Below, piece after piece: positions 1-11,369 of a stretch of 64,000 nucleotides of DNA. The first letter of the stretch is position 1. Every line of letters starts with the position of its first letter. The translations under genes were made by a program, and so were the position numbers. The notes beneath the pieces were generated by a model. That model did no database searches. It had not been told where the DNA came from and saw only the letters and a program-made list of their open reading frames with translations. Source of the DNA: Polyporus tsugae (Eukaryota > Basidiomycota > Agaricomycetes > Polyporales > Polyporaceae); assembly GCA_024305745.1 (NCBI GenBank), contig JAHRBS010000004.1, positions 5,270,001 to 5,334,000 on the forward strand, in the 5' to 3' direction.

Positions 1-1332
1 CCGTCGTTAAAACCAACATAGTCGGCATCTGAATGGTAATGCTCAATGTGTGCCACACGAATAATGAGCCGCTGGTATCGAACCTTGGACAACGGTTACA
101 TTGACCGGCAAAGCCATAATTGAGGAAGGCGAGAGGAAAGGGACTCGAAGTCGTCTGGTTCCTCGATGTGGGGCAAATGCGCCAATGTGATCCACCGAGG
201 TCAATATCTAGGAAAGACCGCGCGAGGGTGATCTGCAGGCTACGACGGCGTAGGAGGAAGTTACAGTCGAAGATGCGCTTTGGACTCCGCTCCGCGTTTG
301 CCGTACCACGTGCTCATGGCCGGCGGCGGCAGATCCCGCCGTTGCAACCACTCAGAGGCGCCCATGCTGGCACCGACCCTCGCGATGGTCTTCGGTGTCA
401 CAGCAGCAGGTAGCTCACAGACAACGTGTTTCACTGATGAGGCCAGGCCTGAGGCCTGAGCTGTGAGGTGTGAGTAATCCACAGAAAGATTCGCCATCAG
501 TGTATTGTGACTCGGACTCATACGCCGAGTCAGCTGTGCCTCCTCCACTGTACGTCAAGTTCGCACCTTGGGCTGCTATACCAACTAATTCATAATGGAG
601 CGAAATGTAGTGCTATATATCCCACTGAGGGAAACCCCAGAACGCCGGCTGCGCTCTCGCGGCCGTACTGCCCCATTGATGACTGCGCGTCCCAGGGTAG
701 TCGGCGTGCGTAGCAAAAAACTTGGCGGGTTTAGGACTTAATCGCGGCTTTGCGACGCTAATCCACCTCCCACTTCGCCTTCTGCACTACGGCCGAACCC
801 ACACTTGGCGGCTTTAGGACTTAATCGCGGCTTTGCAACGCTAATCCACCTCTCACTTCGCCTTTAATACGACGCAACAGCCAAGCCGTCAGCGCCGTTA
901 GGGTCCCTCTTCTCCAGCCAACTGCCCCGCCTTTCCCAGACACCTACCCCTATACCCTACCGCGCTCCTCTATGGCCGAGGACCCTCGTGTACCTCCCCT
1001 TGTTCGTGCCGCGGCCCCTCCCAAATATCGAATTCGCGATGAGCTACCATGCTGCAGTATAACCGGACGAAAGCACACCCACATGATCGTGGTGGGAGGA
1101 CCAAGGACCCATAAAGAAAACATAGGACTTATACTGAGCGTCGTAAGTGATGGTCTGGGCTTATATCCATGTGGCTGACTCGTAATGTTTCCCTTCTCCG
1201 CGGCCGCCTTGCAAGTGCCCGAATGTATGTCTTTCACGCTGCGGGACTTCCATATCATTCACTCATTGTATTTGGCGTGCAAAGCCTCGTGGCTCCCAGT
1301 GTACCGGCCATCTCAAGCCACTGAAGTTGCAG
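1..1332. other. No supported gene
   Basis: Only short unsupported open frames are seen, none continuing across plausible introns. The direct repeat pair at 720-864 is the only clear structure. Part of an exon of the gene that follows could begin in the last 100 bp. Confidence 0.5.
720..864. repeat. Direct repeat pair, 62 bp
   Basis: Two 62-bp copies at 720-781 and 803-864 differ at about three positions and are separated by 21 bp. Both carry the core TTAGGACTTAATCGCGGCTT. Nothing coding is visible around them. Confidence 0.85.
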
Positions 1333-2611
1333 ATGTCTGTGCCGAATCGCCTAGGTCTCCTGCTCGACCTGGCTGTTCTAGACCCTCCCCCTTTCAAGAG
1401 CGAAGCATTCGCCCGTTGGTGCTGCCAGGCGACGGTCGCGCTGCTTGCTCGGGATACGCCAGCCGTGGATGCCATGCCTCTTTTACCTGGAGTCTTCCTC
1501 GCTTTCACCCCCTCGATCCACGGCCTAGAACACCTACCGCGCCTTGAACTGGGGGTCTCATGAAGCTCCTACCCAAGTTTTGGCTCGTGCGAACCCTACA
1601 GTGAAGACGGTGGACGGAGAGGAGGTAGATGTGCTTGTGGTCATATACGAGATGGTGCGCATCCCTGTTCGCAGGCCAGCTCCGGCAAGCGTGTGGACAA
1701 CTAACGAGTCCTGCTTTTTAGGACCGTATCGGTCCCTTTCGCATCGTCGCCAAAGGGAAAAAGCTCGGCGCTATCGTGGGGTTCACGTTTCGACAACCCG
1801 CCATCCTCACCGCCCTCGGGTACGCGCCCAACTCGCGAGAGTTGGGCGCGTACCTCATGTACGAGCCCTTCCTGCGGGAATGGACCAAACCTGTCCTACC
1901 GTCTCAGACTTTAACACTGTGTGAGGGAGGAGGTGTTATTTATCGGCATCCCCGGGTCCATGCCGCGCTATGGCTCGACCGCTACGTCAAGGATATTTAT
2001 CCCAACTGGGTACGCAATGGAACAGCGCTGCATGACCTGGCGGCCATCGCGGCTGATGGTCCCCGGGCCCCCGCGCTCCCAGCCCGACCGCCTCCGCCCC
2101 GCTCCGTGCCCCTTGTTCTCCCCCCCCTGCCCCCAATGCCGCGATTGGGAAGCGTGCCATCTCGAAGCCCCTCACCGCGAACCGTGCGTCCCTTAAGCCC
2201 GCGATGAGCAAGCGCACCGCTGCCCCACTCCCGGTTCCCGCTCTGCGGATGGCCGCCTTCCCGATGGCTCCACGCACAAAGCCCGCGCACCCAGCTCCTG
2301 GCAACCGCCCCACACCGAAGGCAGCCTCTAGGAAGGTATCCCCCGTGAACGGTGCGTTGGCGAAGCACGGTGCCTCCAATGGCGTCGCCATGGCGGGACC
2401 TTCCGGAAAGGCCCCCATAGTCATCGACCTTACACTAGATACCCAGCCGTCCATCTCACGTAAGCGCAAGAGGTGTCTGGTGCCGACCGGAACCATGGTT
2501 GATGTTAGCGTAGAGCTAGATGACGGTGGTACAAGGCGGAAGCGTATTCGCACCCACCGCCCTGTGAAGTTGGAAGGTACAGGCACGTCGAAGGATCCGT
2601 ACATACTTTGA
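1333..2611 (+). CDS. Unrecognised protein with SUMO-interaction-like motif
   Basis: I do not recognise this family. The best-supported coding runs about 1515-1654, then an intron at 1655-1721 (GTGCGC..TTTTTAG), then 1722 onward in one frame with motifs such as DRIGPFRIVAKGKK and RHPRVHAALWLDRYVKDIYP. After a Pro/Arg-rich stretch the frame is lost near a run of eight C at about 2119-2126. A second frame, closed at 2611, is rich in Pro, Ala and Lys and ends in GTSKDPYIL. That second part contains KAPIVIDLTLD, a classic hydrophobic-acidic SUMO-interaction motif, followed by the basic patch RKRKR, which could be a nuclear signal. The 5' end is uncertain; ATG 1333 is only a candidate. Either an unseen intron or a one-base indel in the C run separates the two halves. 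Confidence 0.45.
1820..1853. repeat. Inverted repeat, 15-bp arms and 4-nt loop, inside coding exon
   Basis: The arms GTACGCGCCCAACTC (1820-1834) and GAGTTGGGCGCGTAC (1839-1853) are perfect complements around GCGA. The stretch is translated as YAPNSRELGAY in the presumed exon. Confidence 0.8.
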
Positions 2612-3352
2612 ACTAAGCTTGGCATGGCATCGTAACACAGTTCCCGCTCTAGAGAAATACTCCACTCATGCACCATCTTTACCGTACTTTATATGACTGC
2701 TTGTAATGCAAAAATACTCCCACTCACTCGAGGAGGTAAACGCCTACGAAGTGCGACCCTTCAGGCCACATGTGAATGCTTGTCGGATTTCAAAGTGGGA
2801 GGAGCAGCGGGCCCAGGCTCATCCCACGGATACGCTTAAATCTCGCCTGTCATTTTCCCAGCCGTGAACGAACATAAGCCCCAGGCGAGCGGGCAGTGTT
2901 CCAGAGGCTTTTGCCATCTGGACCACTATCACTTCGGGGGTTTCGTCATGTTGTGCGGTACAACATATGTATTAGAATAGAAATCAGAAGTTCAAATGAT
3001 ATATGACATGTCTCCGCGGCCAAAGTTTGAAATGTAACCCGGAATAAAAGTCAGTATAACATATCTTATGTTGGTTGCCATGTCGTCCCGCACGACATCA
3101 AAATCAACAGCTGAACTGTTGGCCCGAAGGAAAGTACGTACAACAATAAAACTGTTGACTGGTAGAAAATTCGAAATGTAATGCAGGGACACATGGGAAT
3201 CGACATCTCAACTACTGTTCGCGGTGGTCTTCCAGACAATGTTTCAAAAGTTCTCCCACACAATACCGGATTCGGAATTCGAAACATTGACTCGGCTGTA
3301 AACTTAGATAACATTTGAGCTGCGGTCCGGGTTCCCGATCATCGGGAAATCG

Positions 3353-3528
3353 TCGGCCGCTCATCGTCCACTCATCGGCCGCTCATCGTCCACTCATCGG
3401 CCGCTCATCGTCCACTCATCGGCCGCTCATCGTCTCACTCATCGGCCCACTCATCGGCTCGTCGGCCCACTCATCGGCCCACTCATCGGCTCGTCGGCCC
3501 ACTCATCGGCTCATCGGCCACTCATCGA
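3353..3528. repeat. Tandem array of a 22-bp unit and shorter variants
   Basis: The unit GGCCGCTCATCGTCCACTCA recurs about three times, followed by degenerate CACTCATCGGCC / CTCGTCGGCC units. It ends exactly where the 205-bp dispersed block begins. Confidence 0.8.
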
Positions 3529-3727
3529 CGGAAGGCGTTCAATACACGCAAGTACAAAACGGGATCTAGCAAACGGCACGATTAACCACACTTCTTCAAC
3601 CTGTCCGAACGCGAACGCGTCGTCTTGCCGGAGTGGTCGCAACCGCGCTCCGTGACACTGGGCGCAGATGCTGTCAGCGACGCGTACGACAACCGAGCCC
3701 GATGCGAGACTCACCTGGCAATACTCA
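3523..3727. repeat. 205-bp dispersed repeat, copy 1
   Basis: The sequence matches 28063-28267 in the same orientation with only two substitutions seen by eye. Left flank here is the tandem array; right flank is a CACTTCGGGGG repeat. The flanks of the other copy are unrelated, so both borders are sharp. Confidence 0.9.
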
Positions 3728-4009
3728 CACTTCGGGGGTTTCGTCATGTTGTAGCGTACAACATTCATTCCTGTCAGAATATAAATCAGTGTAACACCGC
3801 TCAACGTCTGAAATTGAGTGCAGTTAGTTTAACGGTTCTTATGTTCAATCTCATGTCGCCCCACGCGAAATCCGGGTTTACAGTCATAGCGAAATAAGCG
3901 GCCGCTCATCCCGCACCCGTTAAACTAAGTAGTTTACAAACCGGGCCCATCTTTCAATAGCTGATTATGTGTAGGCTTGTGAGGCAGTAATAGTAGGTAT
4001 GATACTTTG

Positions 4010-4885
4010 CTAAATGAGAACAGAAATGAACGCAGCCCATCTCACTATGACGGGCTGTACGAGAAGAGGCCATTCGCGGCCGTAGTCAGCGCCTTGAAGG
4101 CGCTTGAAAGTGAAAATATCGCAATGGCGAGTACCACCTAAATATGCGTGAGAGAGACAGACAAAGATAGACGTGGCGATATGAGCTGACAATCGTTGCA
4201 CTGAGTGAGGTGTGCGTTCCGCCCAGCCGGGTAGGACCTGGCGGAATGGTTGGCGAGTTCGACATGAACAAGCCGCTCGAGGCTATCTGCGTATTTAACA
4301 AACGGCGTGCTCGGTGCTACGGTGCCGGACGGGTAGTAGCCCAGCAATTTAGGCCTGCGAGAGGGGCAGCGACGTCGGTGTTCCCGAAACCGACGCTGGA
4401 CGTCGTCGGAGCGGCCGACTTTGATGCGTATGAGGTCGGGATGGGCGGGGTCTGCGAGACCAGGCTTGAGGGGCCGCTGCAGCACGCTAGGAAGCTACTT
4501 ACCGGCGAGCTCGAGAGCGTAGAGGTACCCGAGACCATCAGAGTCTCGTGGAGGTTGGCTCATGAGGTTCCTGAGGACGAGTTGGGACCGATGTTCAAGT
4601 TGAGGAAGGACGAAAGCTAGAGAGTCGTCAGAATTCAGCGAGTGTGGAATATAGGTCGAGTCTACTTGTGTAACAGATGGGGGAAGAGACAACCGCGTGA
4701 GGGATAGAGATAGAACTACGTGCGAGGATGATTGTCTCGTGCAAGGGACAATAGTGCGGGTACTTCGCTCCTCGAAGGCGTAGGTAGTTGGCCAGGGGAA
4801 CGAGTGTTGAGCACGACGCGCCGTAAGGCCCAATGTACTTGCAGCGCGTGCGGATTCGCTGTCGGGCCATGGGAGACCTCGGCAT
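4010..4885 (-). CDS. GIY-YIG-like (T5orf172/DUF1766-type) protein
   Basis: Four exons on the minus strand: 4885-4720, 4616-4503, 4451-4191 and 4137-4010, with GT-AG introns of 103, 51 and 53 bp that keep frame. Domain signs in order: a CKYIGPYGASC..YCPLHE cysteine/histidine cluster near the N-terminus; GLGYLYALEL, the GIY-YIG-like first strand; IKVGRSDDVQRRFREH with the conserved Lys and Arg residues; SLERLVHVELAN with the conserved Glu; and CNDCGTRHCDIF, a C-x2-C-x3-H motif created only when the third intron is removed. That motif order is what I know from fungal T5orf172 (DUF1766) proteins, a GIY-YIG nuclease relative. The family suggests DNA cleavage or binding, but the role is unknown. 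The first intron (donor GTAGTT) is the weakest call; ATG 4563 is the alternative start. Confidence 0.7.
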
Positions 4886-6363
4886 ATAGAGGAAGTCGTG
4901 AGGGGCCTGAGCTGAGGTCAGAGGTCGGACGCGATGCGTGCACCGGGTGGGGAATACGAAAATTCGAAATAGAAATCCAAGCGCCTGTGCGGAGGCCTGG
5001 AAAGGTTAATTAGAAACGCAGGTGGTACGTTTTGCAAGCGAAAGTCTGGAGAGCGATAACTAAGGGTAGCAAGACTTGTCACTGAGGACGAACATACAAA
5101 AGTTTTGGAGAGATGATGGAATTGAAATGCGGTAGACGAGATATAGAAGCACAATATGGTCGACGTCGAAGCGGTTTGATGGGAAGTAGACAAAAGTGGG
5201 TGGGATGGGGCGTGGAATTGCGCGTTTGAACGAACGCGATAATCTGTGTCTAAGAACAAGATACGTTGAGGTGAACGAGCGAGGGGGACTGAGAGACTAG
5301 TGGAAAATTAGTCTGCGGGGTGGATATTCCGCGAGGCATTCTAGGTCCGAGGAGGGAGGTGGGTGTGATATCGATATCTGGAGGCGTGGATGGTAAGTGG
5401 GTACTACATGCATGTCCTAGAGGGAAGTAGGAGTAGCTGGTACGGATCAGCGTCCAACTCGACAGCATTCTGGTGGCGCGTCCTCGATTTGATGGGTGTC
5501 AAGCTCGAACCTTGAACGATCAGATGATGATGACGGGCGGGGATATGCCAGCAGAAGGAGGCGCGAACGTGGATCGCGTGCTGTCAGTGTATTGTGAGCT
5601 GGCGGCGGGGAGGATCGTGGACTGACACACAACTAACCACGAAGTAGGAAAGACATTTCTTGCCTTGCGCGGGGTGCTGCGCCAGGTCAAATCGTCATGT
5701 CACTCACGGATGGCCGACAAAGGCACTCCGCGGTTCGGGTTCATACCCTGATCGACCAACTAGTGAATATGATGGCACTTGTGCGCTCGTGGAGGGGGAG
5801 GCTTACCGCGAAGGGACGGTGACGACCAGAGTCTCGAGCCTTCGGGGAAACAGTGCGACAAGCGCGCTTGTCGCGTGAAGCAGCTTGGGTTCGGGCGCGC
5901 GAAGCTTGAGTGGGCGTGTTCACCTGTGCTGCGGACTTGTGTCTCGCGCGCGAGGTTTCGAGCCACGCGACCTTGGTGACCTGAGCAGGTCAGGTCGGTG
6001 CGCAGATGGTGCTGCATCAGGAGCGTGTTCGTGGATCGCCCTCGAGGCACGCCATTCCGCTGAGTGGAGCTCGTGCCAGACGGGGATGAAGGTCGAGGCA
6101 TACGGGCGTCGTCACGCACGTCATCGAGAAAGATCGTGTTGGCCTCTCCGATGATGGGTCAGATGAGGCATAGGAGAGCGGGGGCGGGCGGTGCGAAGAG
6201 GGCACGGATGGACCGGGGACACGCTGGCACTGTTTGCTGCTTTGATCAGTATAGAGGTCGGGAGTCGTGGCTGGATGAGTGCTTACCGTCGCGGGGGAGG
6301 CTTGGCGAGGGCGAGAGCTAGCGCGTTTCCGAGCGCAGATGCCGCGAATCCTCCAAGGGATAC
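4886..6363. other. No supported gene
   Basis: Several short frames on both strands show no recognisable motif. From about 6290 the DNA resembles 20190-20260 (GCGGGGGAGGCTTGGCGA), so the element family described at 6372 probably starts somewhat before the exact duplication border at 6364. Confidence 0.5.
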
Positions 6364-7690
6364 CATGCGTTGGGTCGACACCACAACACATAAGGCGTGC
6401 GGGGAACGAGAAATGAGAAATCGGAAAGTGCGTCGGGTCTACACCACGACACACTGAGGCTTGGGGAGGTTGGAGATGAGACGAAAGCGAAGTCGACGCC
6501 GCCTATGGCCGATTACAGAGGCTGTACCTCGTGGGAGTTTGTCAGGCCGACCGGCGCTTGCCCACCGAACATCCAGACTCACCTCCCTTCTCTTGTTCTC
6601 CCACTCCTCTCCGTCGAGCTCCCCGACCTCCATCCTCCTCCCTCATACTGGATGCCGCGGTGTTGACCGCGGCATCCGACTCATTTCTCATGGCTTACTA
6701 TGCTCTCTACCCACAGTCGTCGTGGGCCATTCACCGTCTGGCTCACTTCCTGGCCAAATCGACCGCCATCGCGTAGAAACTAGAGATCAACGGGTGCGTT
6801 CTGACCTTCCCCAGTCCGGCTTGACGGTGTCGACCGCTATGCCCTGCGTTGACAATGATCACACTATGTTACTTATGAACTCGTTTCGAAGACTGTCAAA
6901 TTCCATCCCTATGGCCTACTGTACATCAGACGATCAACGCTACAAGACGAGGACGGATATCTGCATCCCAAGTCCCCTTGATCAAGCCTGCTGTGGTCTC
7001 CATTGGACCGATGTTCCACTTCCAGGCGGTACGTTAACTTTGAATATCCTCGTCGTGAGTAGTGCGTGTAGGACTCACGATGAAGTTCAAGATGCAAAGG
7101 AGACAAACAATCTGGAACATGTTTCTGAATGTGAGTGCCGTAGGCCCTGCGTTTGCCGGGACTTGCATTGGGTTCTCCGCCGGATACTGACTACGCTTTG
7201 CCTGTCGTTCAGGGATGATGCGCTCCCAAATGGAAATAGACGGATGCTCGGTCGATGACGATGTCGCGCAGAGGATTATCGACCGCCCCCCGTCATAGTA
7301 CGTCTTTCGGCGATGTCAGATGTCGCCTTCTATCATGTATTAGACGACATACCGTAACACTTTGCACGAGTTCCGTGCCGTCATCACTATGCACCAGCGT
7401 GTCCACCGGAAGGCCGCCTTTCTTCTTGTTGAAGACGTACACCTTTCCGTGGTCACTGCCGATGATAACGACTCGACGGGCCTCACCGAATATGATTGGT
7501 TTCGGCAAGTCTGTACGGGATTTCCCTGCTTTGTATACCGCCACTGTACCCACCCTCGAATTCGGGTCATGCAGAGTGAAACCGCCTGAGTGAGCGATTG
7601 CGATGAGCTCCTTCCTTTCGTCAATTGCCGCAGAACCTCTAATATGATGGTCAGAATCTGTCTGATTGAGAACAACTGATGCTACATTAC
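6364..7690 (+). repeat. Segmental duplication, left part, copy A
   Basis: This 1,327-bp stretch recurs at 30162-31488 in the same orientation with a constant offset of 23,798 and no difference noticed by eye. It carries the last three exons of the WD40 gene. The break at 7690 lies inside intron 5 of that gene. Confidence 0.95.
6372..6730. repeat. Paired-motif element, copy A
   Basis: Motifs GGGTCGACACC (6372) and GGGTCTACACC (6435), 63 bp apart, face GGTGTTGACC (6659) and a degenerate fourth motif near 6720. A further GGTGTCGACC is at 6826. The same order and spacing recur in the copies at 10372, 20266 and 23601, and in the duplicate at 30170. Confidence 0.75.
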
Positions 7691-8494
7691 ATGGGGTCTA
7701 CGAATGATTGTGGCGCACCTATGAAGTCGCCATTGTTGCCATCAAGGATGAACCTGTTTGGCGTTTAGCGTCTGACATTATGGTGCGCAGATCAAGCGCA
7801 GATTGTCATCACTTACATTGCCCCATTGTGGAGGCTGATAACGCGCACAGAGCCATCCTCTCGGATTGACAACGCCCTCGGGATGAACTCGTAAGAGCGT
7901 TGACCCCACGTATTCCAAATCTCCACTGTTCCGCGCCTCTCACACCAGTCGATGCACGCAACGCCGCAATCCAAGGTACCTAGCACCATACGAAAGCCAT
8001 CGCCTTGCACCGCAGAGGCCACACTGATCACTTCACCACCCCCTCTCAGCCGAATCCGCGTCATCACCTCAAATTTCTAAGGATGACCAATCAACGTATG
8101 CAATGTCTCCGTCGACAACCACGTACCTCTTCTCTTTTGGACCACAATACCAGAAACCCCATGGCCGTCCCAATCAAGAGCTCGCTTTCATCAAGCCAGT
8201 GGAGTGTTGTGACGGACCCATAGACCTCTGGATAAAAGTCCGGTGTGTGGAGGAGGGCGGTTGTCGCTAGCATCCGAACTTCGGGTCCTCGTCTCCCTGT
8301 TCACGTTAATGAACATCCAGATGATTGCAGCGAGTGCGAGAAGTACCTCCGTAGGCGAACATCCGGCCGTCGGGAGAGAGTGCGATGGCGTAAATGGGTT
8401 GACCGACATTGGTAACGCGGCCTGTGCGACGGTAGGATGAGGGGTTGTAGCCGCTATACCCATCTACGAAGTCGTGGAAGAATCGGGTGAACAT
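7034..8494 (-). CDS. WD40-repeat protein with C-terminal hydrophobic segment
   Basis: Seven minus-strand exons (8494-8347, 8296-8127, 8076-7817, 7753-7719, 7657-7353, 7303-7188, 7124-7034) join through 49-63 bp GT-AG introns into an intact frame of about 374 residues. Beta-propeller-type strands are visible: PIYAIALSPDGRMFAYGG, LLIGTAMGFLVLWSK, IAIAHSGGFTLHD, VVIIGSDHGKVYVFN and ILCATSSSTEHPSISIWER. No blade has a textbook WD dipeptide, so this is a divergent propeller. Near the C-terminus MFQIVCLLCILNFI could be a membrane segment with a short tail. The last exon has a possible further donor (GTGAGT at 7078), so the extreme C-terminus is unsure. The propeller should bind proteins; the partner is unknown. 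Exons 5-7 are duplicated at 30832-31455. Confidence 0.7.
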
Positions 8495-8799
8495 GAAGCA
8501 GATATAGTACGAGGAATGCGGGTATGGTTGTGGGGCCAGCCACAGGGGACGAGGAAGAGATGGATACAGGAGACCAAGGAGGGAGGGAGAGGGAGGTACC
8601 AGCCTCACGGAGATGGAGCGCAGGGACGTTACGCAGGGACGTTAGGTTGGGACACGAAACGACGGTCGACACCGAAGTCTCGCGACGACAATCTGATGCT
8701 GAGTGAAAGGGTTTCTCGTCCAGCGTGTTGCTCATGGACATCTTTATCTCCCGTTAACGCTCATCGGTGGCTGAGAATCTTCATCTGCGCGTCAGCTTT

Positions 8800-9140
8800 T
8801 TGTTTTCCTCGTTGGGCTTCATCTCATTGTTAGTCGCCTTCTCCCCGTCGTTGGGCTTCGCCGGTTTCCTATACTTCCCATACTGCGCGTCAGCTTTTTT
8901 GTTTTCGTCATCTGGCGTCATCTCCGATTGTCAATGCCACCTTCGCCCGGTCGTTGAGCGTAATCTCATTGTCAGACCACTTCATGTCGTCGTTGGACAC
9001 CATCTCTCATTGTCAATTGTCGGATTTCTATATTTACGTGAACTCACTTATTGTAAAGTCGGGAAGCGCTCTTCGTCAGAAGCACCTTGCGTCGGTGACC
9101 CTATTCGTCGGAAGTGCCTTGAGTCGTCGAAGCCGTTTGT
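8800..9140. repeat. Degenerate tandem repeats upstream of the 340-residue gene
   Basis: Units resembling CGTTGGGCTTCATCTCATTG followed by TCAGTCGCC-type sequence recur about six times with drift. They fill most of the space before ATG 9191 and vary between the two copies, so the array is unstable. Confidence 0.65.
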
Positions 9141-9190
9141 CGTGAGCGTTTGTCGTTGGAATCCTATCCTTAAATCCACAGACCGAGGAA

Positions 9191-10331
9191 ATGTATCGCG
9201 AAGTTCGCGCTCACAGTATGCCCCGCCCTCCTCACCCTCCGTCTCCTATCGAGTGGGATCCTGTGCCACGACCCTGCGTCCTACTCTTGTTACAAACCGA
9301 GCTTTCTTACTTTCGACCTCGCCGTCCTATCCTCTGCCACACTGAGCTGCGTCCGTTCGCTCGCTGGGCTCGAGACCGTACTCATCCCTACCGCGCGAGC
9401 CGCGGTGACACCTCACCTCGCGCAACAACGCCTTCTCCTCGTTCTCGTCAAAGTACTCCGGGACAATCTCGCTCTCGTCAAGGTACTCCGGGACCATCCC
9501 GTTCGCGCCAAGCTACTCCAGGGCCATCCCAGCCCAAGAGTGTTCGCTTTCCATCTTACCCGCCCGTGTCCGATGATGAAGGTGGAGGGAAAGAGGTCCA
9601 TCACGAGATCACGAAGCTCGGAGAACCCGACGCCGACGGCCTCATTCCCAAACCGAACGGCGAGGTCGGTCGCAAGAAGCGCGGGTATTCGCTTCAGGCG
9701 ATCCTCGGTTGGAAAGAGTCCCTCTATAAGGCGGTCAAATCCCGGGTCAAGGCTGAGGTTAGCAATTATCTCGACCACGCACACAGCGCATGCAACCAAC
9801 CAACCGGTGCCGTGAAGAACCTGACGAAACTGGTTGGTTGTTTTCGTCCTACTAATCCTGACATAGTGTTCCTTATTTGTGATATTTTATAGATTGCTGC
9901 CGAGTATCCCATCGTCTCGAAGTTCCGTGATGGCTGGCCCATTGCCGACTTCATCCACCTTCGTCTCAAGTACACATCTGGTCGTCGTGGCGCGCAATTT
10001 GTGCCACAAGGGACTGAGTATCCAAAGTCTCTTCCGGAGGCTATGGTACAATAGACACTTCATCTCCATTGGGTGCATTTCGCTAATTTTACCCACACTA
10101 CAGATAAATTTGGAGCGAGGGAAAGCCGCGGAGCGGCTTGAGGAGGCAGAGGCCGCGCGGAAGGCGAAGGAGGTACAGGTCGTCGTGGATCAACCGGAGC
10201 AGGCACAGAGGAGCGCCCGGGGGCCCGTCTTGATGGGTGTGAGGGACAGGAGGACGCGGGCTGAGGCGCGTCGAAAGGCGGTAGATGCACGAAGTGAGAT
10301 GAGCAGCAACTCGGACGAAGACGGTGATTAG
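9191..10331 (+). CDS. Unrecognised 340-residue protein, duplicated gene copy A
   Basis: Three exons, 9191-9832, 9893-10045 and 10104-10331, join in frame across introns of 60 and 58 bp (the first has the branch-like ACTAATCCTGAC). Residues about 80-120 hold the repeat SRSRQGTPGPSRSRQATPGP, a disordered linker. The folded part runs about 155-265, with GRKKRGYSLQAILGW, VKSRVKAEVSNYLD and AAEYPIVSKFRDGWPIADF. The tail is a charged helix-forming stretch (ERGKAAERLEEAEAARKAKE) ending in Ser/Asp/Glu. I recall similar multi-copy proteins in Agaricomycete genomes but know no function. A copy identical over the coding parts lies at 31840-32980 on the other strand. Confidence 0.7.
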
Positions 10332-10371
10332 TGACCATGTAGTTGTCGTAAGGACTTAACAAGATGGTGGT

Positions 10372-10711
10372 GGTCGACACCACGATCACCTAGATTGAGG
10401 TCCGACTTGTAGCAGAATTCGCAGCGGTCAACACCGCAGCGAACGTGTTCGGCGTGGATGGACAGTGAGTCGATGGATGGTGGCAGGATGGTGGCAGGAC
10501 GTGGATGGTGGCAGGACGCCGACGGCCACCGAAAGCGGATGTGGCGGTGCTGCCCCACAAAGGCCGTCGGGCATAGCCGGTGACTCCGGAGGACCAACTT
10601 GAATTTCTTGAACGCGCCCTCACCCACCACCATCCTCGTGCACCTCTCGGTGTTGACCGTCGAGGTGATCCAGCTCACCAAAGTATTTATTCACCCTCGA
10701 CGGTGTCGACC
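10372..10711. repeat. Paired-motif element, copy B
   Basis: GGTCGACACC (10372) and GGTCAACACC (10436) face GGTGTTGACC (10649) and GGTGTCGACC (10702), spaced 64 and 53 bp. A CAGGATGGTGGCAGGACG-type short repeat lies inside (about 10480-10520). The duplication border at 10682 cuts the element just before its last motif. Confidence 0.75.
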
Positions 10712-11369
10712 ACTGAGGGACATGTTGTGATCTCCATCCTTTGCGGTCGCTGGCCATTCTGGAGCTCCGACTTCTAGAACGAGGATAGCGAAGGTTCGAC
10801 GAACGCGTTCTCGATGCAAAGCGGCCACTCGACAGTCGCTGCGGACGTTATAATTGGGAAATGGAGCCATCGAAGCGCCATCGACCTTCGCTGATGACAG
10901 CGGTCGTCCGGTAGGAAAAACGGGAAGTCTGCAATTGAAGCGACCTCTGGCCATGAACCATGTTCGAAGTTCAGAACTGTAGTGCAGGCAATAACCTTTC
11001 CTAATCCCTGCCTCGTCCGACATCGTCCCTCTTGCGTGCGGCCTTGGGGAGGAGAAATCGCGGTCTTTTGGAGTAGTCTTGGCGGATGAGATGATTGGTT
11101 GATCTATTTCGGGTGAGCCCACCTACGTATCAGTTGTACGTTTAGGGCTTCCTATCCCTGAGATAGATGTATGGTGCCGAGTGCCTATTGGGCACCTCTT
11201 CTATCACTCGTTTTCCCATGTCTCCGCCGTCAACCATGCTCTCCCCACCATTACGACACCGAAACCCCCGCATTTCAGCTCATAAAGAGACCCCTGGAGA
11301 ACGAGCTCACCGCCGATGGTCTCCTACGTCCCTCCAGAGCCTTTAACATTCACCATTCTCGTTATCATC
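10712..11369. other. No supported gene
   Basis: A minus-strand frame covers about 10691-11122 without an ATG at its edge or a known motif. The 11171-11369 stretch may be 5' leader of the short gene that follows. Confidence 0.45.

Larger units (their letters stand above)
2612..4009. other. Repeat-rich intergenic region
   Basis: No gene is supported. Two diverged copies of a segment beginning CACTTCGGGGGTTTCGTCAT occur at about 2930-3100 and 3728-3890, which looks like decayed mobile-element sequence. Between them are a tandem array (3353-3528) and a 205-bp block repeated at 28063. Confidence 0.6.
8739..10682 (+). repeat. Segmental duplication, right part, copy A
   Basis: This segment recurs reverse-complemented at 31489-33454. 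Positions pair with constant sum 42,171 up to about 9,000, then 42,193, because the other copy has a 25-bp tandem gain and a 3-bp loss. It carries the complete 340-residue gene. Confidence 0.95.

Noticed and set aside
3353..3528. CRISPR-like array
   Set aside because: The units are directly tandem without unique spacers, and the genome is eukaryotic.
6461..7258. 265-codon plus-strand frame (and its copy at 30259-31056)
   Set aside because: It starts at TTG and is antisense to the spliced WD40 exons, which have far better evidence.
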